A stretch of 64,000 bases of DNA from Lotus japonicus (Eukaryota > Streptophyta > Magnoliopsida > Fabales > Fabaceae), in NCBI RefSeq assembly GCF_012489685.1, contig NC_080044.1, positions 26,764,369 to 26,828,368 on the forward strand. The letters are read 5' to 3'. Below are positions 30,687 through 41,520 of this stretch, one piece after another (position 1 is the stretch's first letter; each line of letters begins with the position of its first letter). The notes beneath the pieces are model-generated. The model was not told where the DNA came from. It searched no databases and saw only the letters and a program-made list of their open reading frames with translations. The position numbers were made by a program, and so were the translations under genes.

Positions 30687-32744
30687 CTATGCATAAAAAA
30701 CACAAATCCCTAGATTTCCTCTTAGTTTTTCAAAGGTAATTGCATCAAGGGGTTTTGTGAAAATATCAGCTAACTGCTTGTCAGTTGTAACATGCTCCAG
30801 ATTGACAATTTTATCCTCCACCAAGTCTCTAATAAAATGATGTCTAATATCAATATGCTTGGTCCTGCTATGCTATATGAGATTCTTGCAAATATTGATT
30901 GCACTAAGATTGTCGCAGTAGAATGTCATGACATCCTGTTCAACATCATACTCTTTCAGCATTTGCTTCATCCACATGAGTTGAGTACAACTACTTCCTG
31001 CTGCAATATACTTTGCTTCAGCTGTAGACAATGAGACACAGTTCTGCTTCTTGCTAAACCATGAAATCAAATTATTCCCTAAGAAGAAACATCCACCATA
31101 TGTGCTCTTTCTATCATCTGCACTACCTACCCAATCTGCATCACAGAATCCAACTAAAGAAGAATTTGTATCATGAGTATAGAGAATACCATTGTCACTT
31201 GTGCCATTGATGTACTTGATAGTTCTCTTGACCTGTAGCAGATGACTTGCCTTAGGAGCTGCTTGGTATCTTGCACATACACCAACTGCAAAGGTGATGT
31301 CTGGTCTGCTAGCAGTAAGATACAACAAGCTTCCAATCATGCTTCTATAGAGACTTTGATCAACATCTTCTCCTTGCTCATCCTTGGACAGTTTGATGTG
31401 TGTAGCAGCCGGAGTTCTCTTGTGACCAGCCTTTTCAAGACCAAACTTCTTGACTAATCCTTTAGCATACTTACTCTATGATATGAACATAGAATCCTCC
31501 ATTTTTTTGACTTGTAGCCCTAGGAAATAATTCAATTCACCAACTAAGCTCATCTCAAATTCAGATTTCATTTGTCGGACGAAATGCTCCACCATCGAGT
31601 TCGACATTCCTCCAAAAACAATGTCATCCACATAAATCTGTGCTATCAAGAGCTTTCCTTTGTCATTCTTCACAAACAAAGTTTTATCAATTCCTCCCTT
31701 ACAGTAACCATTTCTTACAAGAAACTCAGTTAACCTTTCATACCAAGCCCTAGGTGCTTGCTTCAAACCATACAAGGCTTTCCTCAGTTTGTACACATGA
31801 TCTGGATGATGTGGATCTATAAATCATTTAGGTTGCTCAACATAAACTTCTTCACTCAAATAGGCATTCAGAAAAGCACTCTTCACATCCATCTGATAGA
31901 GTCTGAACTTCAAAAGAAAAGCAACACCTAACAAGAGTCTTATAGATTCCAGTCTAGCTACTGGAGCAAAGGTCTCATCAAAATCAACCCCTTCTATCTG
32001 AGTATATCCTTGAGCAACTAGCCTTGCTTTATTCCTTGTGACTGTTCTAGTTTCATCTGATTTGTTCTTGAAGATCCACTCAGTGCCAATGATGTTTACT
32101 TCTTCTGGTCTAGGCACTAATTCCCACACTTCATTTCTCCGGAACTGCTCTAGCTCCTCTTGCATGGCATTTATCCAGTATTCATCAGTGAGAACTTCAT
32201 TGACATTCTTGGGTTCTATCTTAGAGATGAAACAACCATGAGCAATAAGACTTCTGGATCTGGTAGTCACCCCTTCTTGAAGATTACCAATGATGTTTTC
32301 TTGCGGGTGATTCTTCTGAACCCTAATTGATGGAGCTTTATTTGATGAGATATCTTTGTCTTCTTTTTCATCAGCACTTGTTTCTGAATCATTGTCGAGG
32401 ATAGTTGTTGGAGCATCGGCTGGAACATCTGTACCATCATCATCTTCATTCAAATTTGCTTCTTCCTTCTTGCTTGGTTCATCATCCACAGTCACATTCA
32501 CAGATTCCATCATGGTCCTTGTGCGAGAATTAAAAAGTCTATAAGCTTTGCTGTTCATAGAATACCCCATGAAAATCCCTTCATCACTTCTTGGACCAAG
32601 CTTCCTCCTGGGATCACGATCTGCAAGAATATAGCATTTACTTCCAAATATGTGAAAGTATTTTACAGAAGGCTATCTTCCTTTCCAAAGCTCATACTGA
32701 GTAGAGGATGTCCCTGCCCTGATGGTGACTCTATTATGAATATA
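30687..32744 (-). pseudogene. Copia reverse transcriptase and RNase H region with nonsense mutations
   Basis: The minus frame runs from the insertion junction to a stop at 30687. It shows the integrase end and linker ([18 protein letters not shown]), reverse transcriptase ([42 protein letters not shown], catalytic YVDD), RNase H (GFCDADWVGSADDRKST, SLSTAEAKYIAA) and the usual Copia end (LADIFTKPL). In-frame stops occur at 32673-32675, 31824-31826, 31476-31478 and 30873-30875, each explainable by a single base change. No frameshifts were noticed. The product would copy element RNA into DNA in an intact relative; this copy cannot. Confidence 0.9.
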
Positions 32745-32749
32745 ACATG

Positions 32750-34079
32750 TGATGACCCTATTTTAGTAGTGTTTTTAGGGTCATTTCTTTGTTTGTTTTG
32801 AGTCTTTTTGTTGAGTCTCATGTAGTGTTTCATGCATTCTCATGCATTTTTATCTTTTCTTGAGTCTTTGTTTTGTTTTGGTAATTTTGTAGTTTTATAG
32901 GGAGTTTTCTTGCATTTTAAGTTAAGTTTAGGACTTGCATGATTTTCCTTTATTTTATGAAGGACCTCTTGTGCTAATGAACTCTTGGAGCTTCTAGAAT
33001 CTTCCTTGACTTGTTGGTTAGGTTTGGAGAGCAGAAACTGAAGGAGAAAGAAGGCCAAGAAGCATGGAATTGATGGAGAACTTAAAGAGGATTGAAAAGA
33101 GGAGTTTCAGAAGCCAAAAAGTCCTTTTCAGGCGAGCTTAAGCGCCTAGGCGCTGGGAATGGGCGCCTAGGCGCCAATTAGGTCCAGAGGCATGTTTTTC
33201 AACATGCAATTGGCGCTCAGGCGCTCTGAATTGGCGCCGGAGCGCCCAGCCTCGTTTATTTTGCCTATAAATAAGGCTTAGGCCAATTTCTTTGATACAT
33301 TTGGACATTTCACTCATTTTTGATCAAGTTTGAGAGCTGAGGAGAACTTTGGGGCCAAGGGAGGCTTCCAACTTGTATTTTTTCTCAGGTTTTCTTTGCA
33401 TTTTCTTTATGAATTCACTAGCCATGAGTGGCTAGTTTACTTTTTGCTTTGGGTTAAGAGATTCTATGAAATTTTAGTTTGTTAAATCCTATCTCAATGC
33501 ATGAGTTCTTGATTCAATCTTGTATTTCAATTCCTTATTGCATGTTTAGCTTTGGTGCACCTTTGCTATAGGCTAGATTATAATCAAATGGAAATTTGTT
33601 ATGATTTAGGGACATGAATTGGAATAGATCCTTCTATAATTGCTTCTAGGCATAGAGTGAGGGTAAGGTTTTGTTGGCCTGAATATACATGCTATCATAC
33701 CTCTTATGAATGTTTAAGTACACAAGGAATTGGGCTTAACTTTCAATTTGAGAGAATTACTTTTGTGAGGAATCAACTAGTAAGTACATAGGCTATAACA
33801 ACAAGAGTTAAATCAAGGTTTCACATGCATAGGATAGGTGGACTAAAATGGATTAGATGATCAACAACCCAAGGCAATTTTCCATCAATTGTTATTTCAA
33901 ACTTTACCAACATTGCTCTTTTGCAAATCTTTTGTCACAAACAACCAACACCAATCTTTGAAATTTACTGCTTTAAGAACTTGCAAATTTAGGCTTAAAT
34001 CAACAATTCTCACTCACAATCCCTGTGGTTCGATATTTTAAAACCCGGAGGTATTCGTACACTTGCGAATTGACCAACA
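32750..34079 (+). repeat. 5' LTR of the Athila-type element
   Basis: Starts TGATGACCCTATTTTAGTAG, ends TTGACCAACA. It contains a TATA box (TATAAATA, 33266-33273) and upstream clusters of GGCGCCTAGGCGC-like palindromes (33130-33250). Frames opening inside it are noncoding. Confidence 0.93.
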
Positions 34080-34085
34080 AGTTTT

Positions 34086-34102
34086 TGGCGCCGTTGCCGG
34101 GG
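34086..34102 (+). other. Primer-binding site of the Athila-type element
   Basis: TGGCGCCGTTGCCGGGG, seven bases inside the 5' LTR, is the binding site commonly attributed to tRNA-Asp in Athila and related plant Gypsy elements. Confidence 0.8.
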
Positions 34103-34210
34103 ATTGTTTGTGGTTTTCGATTTAAGTTAAAGAGTTTGCTTGTTTGTTTTACTAAGCATTGCATTGAATAGGTGTTACTAACCTTTTCTCTGTTTTTGTG
34201 ATTTCAGTTT

Positions 34211-36823
34211 ATGCACAGTAGATTTGGTTCAGATCCACTGTTGTTTGATCCGGAGCCAGAACGCACCCTCCATCGTCGACGAGCTCAACAAAGAGCTGCT
34301 GAGTTAGCCGCCATGGCTGCCCATATGACGGAGGAGGAGATGCAAGCCCACAGTGAAGAAAGAGTGAATGAGGCTATTGCTCAAAGACTTCAAGAGCAAG
34401 AATTGGAGAATGCCAATCGTTCTCTCAGAGACCTCACCTCGGCTGCCATGAGCTACGATTATCCGGGCAGCATAGTTTCCCCCGATGGCACGGGAAATTT
34501 TGAGCTGAGGCCGGCATTCATTAATTTGGTGAGCCAAAATCAGTATGGTGGAGGTGCTCTTGAAGATCCTCATGCACACATGGAGCGGTTTATCCGCAAT
34601 TGCAACACCTACAGAGTTCAGAATGTTTCAGCGGACACCATCCGCTTGAGTTTATTCCCCTTTTCATTGAGGGATACTGCTGAGGAGTGGTTGAATTCAC
34701 AGCCCCAAGGTAGCATTACATCTTGGGAAGACTTGGCTGAGAAGTTCACCACAAGGTTTGTTCCAAGAGCCCTCTTGAGAAAGCTCAAGAATGACATCAT
34801 GACTTTTGCTCAATCCACCGATGAGAATCTCTATGAAGCTTGGGAGAGGTTCAAGAAGCTCTTGAGGAGGTGTCCTCAACATAACCTTACTCAAGCTGAA
34901 CAAGTGGCAAAGTTCTATGATGGTCTCCAATATTCTTCGAGGTTTGGTTTGGATGCGGCTTCAAGTGGAGAGTTCGATGCCTTACTTCCACAAGTGGGGT
35001 ATGAGTTGATTGAAAAAATGGCTATAAGAGCCATGAACTCTAGTAATGATCGCCAAGCCCGAAGAGGAGTCCTTGAGGTTGAAGCTTATGATCAACTTAT
35101 GGCCTCCAACAAGAAACTCTCCAAGCAAATGAATGAGATTCAAAATCAAATGAAGACTACCAAGATTGGTGGTCGAGTTGCCAAGGTGGAGTGTGTGACT
35201 TGTGGAGGGCCACATGACAGCGAAGAATGCACAGAGACTAGACCGGAGGAGGAAGTGAAGGCTATGGGTCAAGCTCGGAATGACCCATTTTCAAATACTT
35301 ACAATCCAGGATGGAGGAATCACCCTAATTTTTCTTGGAGGCAAGGTAGTAGTGGGCAAGGAAATGGCTTTCAAAGACAATTTCCTAGCCAAGGATTCCA
35401 AGGCCAAAGCTCAAGACAACCTCAAGAGCGAGGAGAAGGTGAAGGTAGTGGTTCCAAGAAGAGCTTAGAAGAGTTGGTGGAAACTTTCATCAACCGGACG
35501 GAGAACAATTACAAGAATCAAGAGGCGGCTATCAAGAATCTTGAGAATCAATTTGGCCAGCTTGCCAAGAAAATAGCCGAGAGACCTCAAGGTAAATTTC
35601 CTTCCGAAACTATCCCCAATCCTAAGCAAGAAAATGCCTCTGTTGTAGCCACTAGAAGTGGGAGAGTGATGAATGAATTGAAGAAAAAAACAGAGGGAGA
35701 AAAGGGAGAGGAGAGAGTGGAAGGAGAAGTAGTTGTGCCTATTAAGGTGAGAAAGGAAGTTGATCTTACTCCTGAAACTAGCAAGGTTCCGTTCCCTAAA
35801 GCATTGGCTAAGAAGAGCTTAGATAAAAAGTTTTCAAAATTTGTTGAAGTTTTCAAAAAGCTCCACATTAGTATTCCTTTTGCTGATGCTTTGGAACAAA
35901 TGCCTATATATGCTAAGTTTATGAAGGATATTTTGCATAAGAGAAGAAGATTGAAGGGAGTAGATGAGACGGTGTTGATGACGGAGGAATGTAGTGCCAT
36001 TTTGCAGCGGAAGATGCCAAAGAAAAGAAGGGACCCCGGAAGTTTCACTATTCCGATGGAAATTGAAGGCATGGCGGATGTGGAAGCCTTGTGTGATCTT
36101 GGAGCGAGTATCAATTTGATGCCGCTCACCATGTTTGAGAGGCTTAACCTAGGAGAGGTTACTCCAACCATGCTCTCCTTGCAAATGGCGGATCGATCCC
36201 TCAAGACTCCATATGGGATTGTGGAGGATGTAATGGTGCGGGTGGACAAGTATGTGTTCCCCGTGGACTTTGTTGTGCTTCATATGGAGGAGGATGAGAA
36301 GATTCCTCTCATCCTTGGTCGACCTTTCTTAGCTACTGGTAGAGCTAAGATTGATGTTGACAAGGGTCACCTCATTCTCCGTGTTGGTAAGGAAAAGGTA
36401 CGGTTTTCTGTTTTTAATCCTATGATTGAGACTAACCATGACAATGACTTTGTCTGTGATGTGAATAGAAGCAGGTCAAAGGTTTCGGAAGAGACCCCCA
36501 AAGTTAATGCCCAAATTGATGAGTTCCATCCGGCTCTCATCAAGCTTGTTAGCGGTAACAAGTATGGGGGGTCCAAGTACGAGAACTTACATGCTCATAT
36601 GGTGAAGTTTAACCAAGCTAGCACCCTTGCTAAGATTGAGGGTGTTTCAAGTGATGAAGTGAAGATTAAACTCTTCCCTCATTCTTTGACGAGGGAGGTT
36701 AGAGCTTGGTTTGATGAGCAAGAGGACATAGCCTCATGGGAGGATTTACTCCAGAGGTTTTGTGCAAGGTTTCTTCCTTGCACTTGTGGTAAGTTAATCA
36801 ATGGAAAGGAATTTCCTTCCTAA
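34211..36823 (+). CDS. Gag-protease polyprotein ending in a second, partial Gag domain
   Basis: An intact 870-residue frame. Residues 97-260 are a retrotransposon Gag domain (LSLFPFSLRDTAEEW at 146-160, SWEDLAEKF at 171-179). A knuckle CVTCGGPHDSEEC lies at 328-340. Residues 610-735 are an aspartic protease with catalytic DLGAS (629-633) and the ILGRPFL flap-end motif (701-707). Where Athila polyproteins continue into reverse transcriptase, this one instead shows EFHPALIKLVSGNKYGG (771-787), LFPHSLTREVRAWF (821-834) and SWEDLLQRF (842-850). These align with residues 98-115, 148-161 and 171-179 of the first Gag domain but are clearly diverged. The second domain stops at about 856 and a stop follows at 36821-36823. 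The frame is open and the LTRs are young, so the fusion was present when the element moved. Whether the extra domain assembles into particles is unknown. Confidence 0.9.
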   Translation: MHSRFGSDPLLFDPEPERTLHRRRAQQRAAELAAMAAHMTEEEMQAHSEERVNEAIAQRLQEQELENANRSLRDLTSAAMSYDYPGSIVSPDGTGNFELRPAFINLVSQNQYGGGALEDPHAHMERFIRNCNTYRVQNVSADTIRLSLFPFSLRDTAEEWLNSQPQGSITSWEDLAEKFTTRFVPRALLRKLKNDIMTFAQSTDENLYEAWERFKKLLRRCPQHNLTQAEQVAKFYDGLQYSSRFGLDAASSGEFDALLPQVGYELIEKMAIRAMNSSNDRQARRGVLEVEAYDQLMASNKKLSKQMNEIQNQMKTTKIGGRVAKVECVTCGGPHDSEECTETRPEEEVKAMGQARNDPFSNTYNPGWRNHPNFSWRQGSSGQGNGFQRQFPSQGFQGQSSRQPQERGEGEGSGSKKSLEELVETFINRTENNYKNQEAAIKNLENQFGQLAKKIAERPQGKFPSETIPNPKQENASVVATRSGRVMNELKKKTEGEKGEERVEGEVVVPIKVRKEVDLTPETSKVPFPKALAKKSLDKKFSKFVEVFKKLHISIPFADALEQMPIYAKFMKDILHKRRRLKGVDETVLMTEECSAILQRKMPKKRRDPGSFTIPMEIEGMADVEALCDLGASINLMPLTMFERLNLGEVTPTMLSLQMADRSLKTPYGIVEDVMVRVDKYVFPVDFVVLHMEEDEKIPLILGRPFLATGRAKIDVDKGHLILRVGKEKVRFSVFNPMIETNHDNDFVCDVNRSRSKVSEETPKVNAQIDEFHPALIKLVSGNKYGGSKYENLHAHMVKFNQASTLAKIEGVSSDEVKIKLFPHSLTREVRAWFDEQEDIASWEDLLQRFCARFLPCTCGKLINGKEFPS

Positions 36824-37722
36824 CACCATCGGAAGGAGAGTCCACCTAGGACTATAACCTAGGGCTAAATGGGAGACAACCCATTCTTTTCATTTTGTTA
36901 TTTTCTATCTTTTAATTTTGTAGTATTTTAGGTGTTTAATTTCAAAAAAAAAAAAGTAAAATTTTTGTGAAAATACTGGGCTGAGCGCCTAGGCGCCAAT
37001 TAGTGGCAGAGGCACTGCCTCTGGAACTGGTTTGAGCGCCTGAGCGTTCCCCTCGAGCGCTCCTGTTCGTATTTTTGCCCACATTTTGAGTTTTAAAACC
37101 CCAACCTTTCATTTTCCCACTCTTAACTCTCATTTCTCTCATATAAACGCACCCCACTCTCTCCAAACCCCATTTCTACTTCTCATTTCTCACTTGCACA
37201 CGCTTTGGCTCTTCCTTTTGCTTCAAAGTTCTGCATTGCATCAAGTCTATTCCACTTGCACCCACTCACTCTCAAGTCAAGGTAAGTTCCATTTTCCACT
37301 TCCCTTCATAATAGTTCATGAGTTTTGCAATGCATGCTTCTTTTGGGTAAGGGTGAGTGAATTTGTGCTAGTGCAAGTTGGGTTTCAGTTGTATTTGTTC
37401 ATTATGGGTTGGTTTTGTGCTTAATTAGAAAGGGGTTGTGAATTTGTAAGGAATGGATAGTTAGGATTTTGTGGTTTAGTTTAGTTTAGCTTTTGCTTAT
37501 AAGGTGTTTGTTAGAATGCTTCAATGGGTTCTCTTAGTCGATTCTTGGCAAGTGCTTATGTGGTAATCTTTCTCTCTTTGCCAAAATCACTAAGAGACTT
37601 GTTGGGTGCTCTTAGGTTGTTCTATTTTTGTTTTTGTACAAGGTTTCTCCTTTCATTTCTTTTTGTTTTTGAACTAACATTTCTAACGTCTGTGGCTTGT
37701 GTATGTGCTAACAACTTTGCAG
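36824..37722 (+). promoter_or_regulatory. Athila leader, putative internal promoter and intron before the env-like ORF
   Basis: The tract ctaaatgggagacaaccca (36867-36885) is the kind of sequence found after pol in Athila-group elements. GCGCCTAGGCGCCAATTA (36984-37001) repeats the LTR palindrome. A TATA-like catataaac (37139-37147) precedes a C-rich leader. A donor (AAG|GTAAGT at 37281/37282) and an acceptor (CTTTGCAG, ending 37722) bound a 441-base intron that ends directly at the env-like ATG. Confidence 0.5.
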
Positions 37723-38903
37723 ATGCCTGCAAAAAGAGCAAGAACCAACACAAGAGCTGCAGCTTCTTCCTCCACCTCCCGGAGCTTTGATCGCTCCCGC
37801 TTCCTTTCATTGAAAAAGGAGGAGTTTTATCGATCTCACCTAGCACACAAGGAGTGTGTGAAGGAGCGGGGAGTTCTTTATCGGGAGGGGAGAAGAGACC
37901 TCTTGGGCATGCAAGAAGCCATGGAGATTAGGAGGTGGAAGAATTGGGTCAACCCCATTCCGTTTGCTTGTGAGGTCATGATTAGGGAGTTCTACGCGAA
38001 CACCTACTGTGACAATCAAGAGGACAGGTCCAGGCCACCGGTGAATTCATATTGGTTCAGGGGAGATGTGATTGACTACAATGCAGCAGTCATTCGCAGG
38101 CATCTTGGTCTCCTCACGGAGGACCAAGAGAAGGAGCTTTTCCCCGAGAAGGCCACCTATCATGAGCTCTTAGAGGAGAAGTCACCGGAGATCTTGGAGG
38201 ACATGAAGGCAGTGATTGTTAGGCCTGGGCGGGACTGGGAAGCAGTTGATGATGAGATCATTTTTGTGCGGAGGAAGGATATGACACCGCTGGCTAGAGT
38301 TTGGGCTGAATTTTTGCAGGATACCCTCATTCCTAGCTCTAACAAATCTGAAGTTAGAGAGGTTACAATGGTTGCCATCTACTGCATTGTGAGTGGCCAT
38401 CCTATGGACGTGGCTACCATCATTGCTGGTCGGATTTATTCCCTCTACAACGGGGGTAAAGATAAGCATCGGCCCATCTTTCCTCACTTGATTTGCTCTT
38501 TGATTCATGCAGTGAGGGACAGAGCTAGGAGGCCAGTCCATATATTGAGAAGAGGTTGCCTGTGGCACCTCTGCTCAGTAAGGAAAGGATCACTCAACTT
38601 TATAAAGAATGGACGGCAAGAATGCCTCAAGAGGAGGAAGAGGAAGAGGATCCTGAGAAGCCAGCGGAAGAAGATGAGGAAGAAGAGGAAGAAGAAGAGG
38701 AGGAAGAAGAAAATGTTGAGGTGGTGAATGAGGTGGTTACTCCACCACGTGCTGACCCTTCTCCTGCTTGGATGGAGGCCCCTTTCGGGCGGATTCTTTT
38801 GAGGCAAGATCGCCTACACAGGGATCTTGACCTCCATTGGAGGGGAGGTAGTACATCAGACCCCAGGTACAATGGGCCCATGGATTTTAATACCTTGGAG
38901 TAG
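37723..38903 (+). pseudogene. Athila env-like ORF, frameshifted
   Basis: Starts at ATG 37723, immediately after the splice acceptor, with a basic N-terminus (MPAKRARTNTRAA). The body has WVNPIPFACEVMIREFYANT, YWFRGDVIDYNAAVIRRHLG, LARVWAEFLQDTLIP and MVAIYCIVSGHPMDVATII, the pattern of the plant-specific domain annotated as putative plant transposon protein in Athila elements. A one-base frameshift near 38540 shifts the frame. The following part (LLSKERITQLYKEW, then a poly-Glu tract and YNGPMDFNTLE) continues in another frame to a stop at 38901-38903. No clear transmembrane segment is seen in the part read. Related ORFs are called env-like by position only. Confidence 0.7.
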
Positions 38904-40182
38904 GGGATGATAGACTTGAGCTTAATGCATGATGCCGGTGTCCATCCGGATTATGGCGATGGAAGGGGTGACCATGACCCCATGGAGTGAGTTTGTTGAG
39001 GTATGTCTACCCTTAGTTTAGGTCATGCATCTTTAGCATATTTTTCAATTTGTAGATTCTGTTTTTCTTTTTATCATGCATTGTTTAGTTAGTTTTATTT
39101 TTCTTGGGTCTTTTACTTCCCTATACTCACATGCTTTTAGCTATAGTTTTGCTTCCCTACTTGTGCTGTTTTTGAAAATGCTTTTGTGAATACTTGTTGT
39201 TGTTTTTGGGGATGAGTGATTGCATGTTTGGGGAAGAGAGGAGGAGACTTCGGTCTTCCGAGTGTTTCTTGAGAAAGGAGTCGAGGTGAGTCCATTAAGG
39301 GTCTATCTTTGACCCTTCACCATAAAAATTCTCTGGAGGATCCTGACTCACTTGCAATTCTTGGTTCTGCGTTAATTTCACTCATAGCATGCTTTGTGAT
39401 TCGTGCTTTATTCTTGAGACTTGTAGGATTTCTTGAGATTCTGAATTTGTTGGTTGAACATTACCCTTAGTTGTCCCATTTGAGCTTAATTGGAGAATTT
39501 GTTGTAGCCAAGTGATGGGGACGGATGTTTGGTTGGAATATTGGGGAGTGTTGGTCCTTGTTTCATTTGAGTGGAGCTGAAAAATTGTGAAATAGTCTCG
39601 TGCCCCAAAATTTAAAGTTAAAAAAAAGAAAAAGAACTCCCAAACAAAAGTTGGAGTTGGAAAAAAAGAAAAAGAAAAGAGTTTGAAAAAGGGGATGCAA
39701 GAGGCTTGTGAAAAATGTGTGTTGTGAAAAGCTCCGGGGTTATTAGAGGAGGACCACACTCAATGTGCTTGAAAGCCTAGTTTTCCCTTAGGGACCAACC
39801 ACCATCATGCTTTACCTAGCCAATGTTTCAACCCTTTTGAAAGTCTCTTTGAATATTTGCATGTTTGATCTTTGTTGCTATTGAGTGAATGACATTCAGG
39901 ACCTATGAACTTGCTTGTGTGCTCAGTGCACTAAATTAACATCTCATCCTAGGATTTTTAGTTCTATATGTTTCTCAAGAATGGACTCTACACTCTTCTC
40001 TTTTCAAAAGATGCATGAAGTAGGTTGTCGGGTCTTTCTCTTGGAACTAGCTGTGATTCCTTTATCCCCCTGTTTTTGTGAAGTATTCCTTGTTGAGAGC
40101 ACTTGTTTGGTAGCATTTCTTGCGCTTGAGGGCAAGCGAGTGTTGTTTACGCTCGAGGGCGAGCTGTCGTTGAGTATAGTGG
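38904..40182 (+). other. 3' untranslated region of the Athila-type element
   Basis: No ORF. It includes an A-rich, ttgaaaaagggg-type stretch near 39610-39700 and, just before the LTR, gcttgagggcaagcgagtg followed by gctcgagggcgagc and gttgagtatagtgg, where the plus-strand primer tract is expected. A very similar ttgagtatagggg precedes the relic LTR at 48690. Confidence 0.5.
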
Positions 40183-41515
40183 TGTAATGACCCTATTTTA
40201 GTAGTGTTTTTAGGGTCATTTCTTTGTTTGTTTTGAGTCTTTTTGTTGAGTCTCATGTAGTGTTTCATGCATTCTCATGCATTTTTATCTTTTCTTGAGT
40301 CTTTGTTTTGTTTTGGTAATTTTGTAGTTTTATAGGGAGTTTTCTTGCATTTTAAGTTAAGTTTAGGACTTGCATGATTTTCCTTTGTTTTATGAAGGAC
40401 CTCTTGTGCTAATGAGCTCTTGGAGCTTCTAGAATCTTCCTTGACTTGTTGGTTAGGTTTGGAGAGCAGAAACTGAAGGAGAAAGAAGGCCAAGAAGCAT
40501 GGAATTGATGGAGAACTTAAAGAGGATTGAAAAGAGGAGTTTCAGAAGCCAAAAAGTCCTTTTCAGGCAAGCTTAAGCGCCTAGGCACTGGGAATGGGTG
40601 CCTAGGCGCCAATTAGGTCCAGAGGCATGTTTTTCAACATGCAATTGGCGCTCAGGCGCTCTGAATTGGCGCCTGAGCACCCAGCCTCGTTTATTTTGCC
40701 TATAAATAAGGCTTAGGCTAATTTCTTTGATACATTTGGACATTTCACTCATTTTTGATCAAGTTTGAGAGCTGAGGAGAACTTTGGGGCCAAGGGAGGC
40801 TTCCAACTTGTATTTTTTCTCAGGTTTTCTTTGCATTTTCTTTATGAATTCACTAGCCATGAGTGGCTAGTTTACTTTTTGCTTTGGGTTAAGAGATTCT
40901 ATGAAATTTTAGTTTGTTAAATCCTATCTCTATGCATGAGTTCTTGATTCAATCTTGTATTTCAATTCCTTATTGCATGTTTAGCTTTGGTGCACCTTTG
41001 CTATAGGCTAGATTATAATCAAATGGAAATTTGTTATGATTTAGGGACATGAATTGGAATAGATCCTTCTATAATTGCTTCTAGGCATAGAGTGAGGGTA
41101 GGGTTTTGTTGGCCTGAATATACATGCTATCATACCTCTTATGAATGTTTAAGTACACAAGGAATTGGGCTTAACTTTCAATTTGAGAAAATTACTTTTG
41201 TGAGGAATCAACTAGTAAGTACATAGGCTATAACAACAAGAGTTAAATCAAGGTTTCACATGCATAGGATAGGTGGACTAAAATGGATTAGATGATCAAC
41301 AACCCAAGGCAATTTTCCATCAATTGTTATTTCAAACTTTACCAACATTGCTCTTTTGCAAATCTTTTGTCACAAACAACCAACACCAATCTTTGAAATT
41401 TACTGCTTTAAGAACTTGCAAACTTTAGGCTTAAATCAACAATTCTCACTCACAATCCTTGTGGTTCGATATTTTAAAACCCGGAGGTATTCGTACACTT
41501 GCGAATTGACCAACA
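40183..41515 (+). repeat. 3' LTR of the Athila-type element
   Basis: Starts TGTAATGACCCTATTTTAG (two extra bases relative to the 5' copy) and ends TTGACCAACA. Most differences from the 5' LTR are G-to-A or C-to-T changes concentrated in the GC-rich palindrome cluster, consistent with loss of methylated cytosines. A TATA box lies at 40701-40708. Confidence 0.93.
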
Positions 41516-41520
41516 ACATG

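Larger units (their letters stand above)
32750..41515 (+). mobile_element. Athila-type Gypsy element lacking RT and integrase, inserted in the Copia element
   Basis: The target duplication ACATG lies at 32745-32749 and 41516-41520. LTRs (32750-34079 and 40183-41515) have TG...CA ends and by eye differ at only about a dozen bases plus two small indels. The interior has a primer-binding site, a Gag-protease ORF, the Athila-style gggagacaaccc leader, a spliced env-like ORF and a pre-LTR tail. No reverse transcriptase, RNase H or integrase is present, so it must have moved with proteins supplied by another element. It is much younger than the decayed Copia element around it. Confidence 0.92.

Noticed and set aside
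32840..33058. A 72-codon minus frame present identically near 40275-40493
   Set aside because: The repetition is due to the two LTR copies, not to a conserved gene.
38505..38881. Minus-strand serine-rich frames near the acidic tail
   Set aside because: They are the complement of the poly-Glu coding repeat (gaggaagaa) of the env-like ORF.
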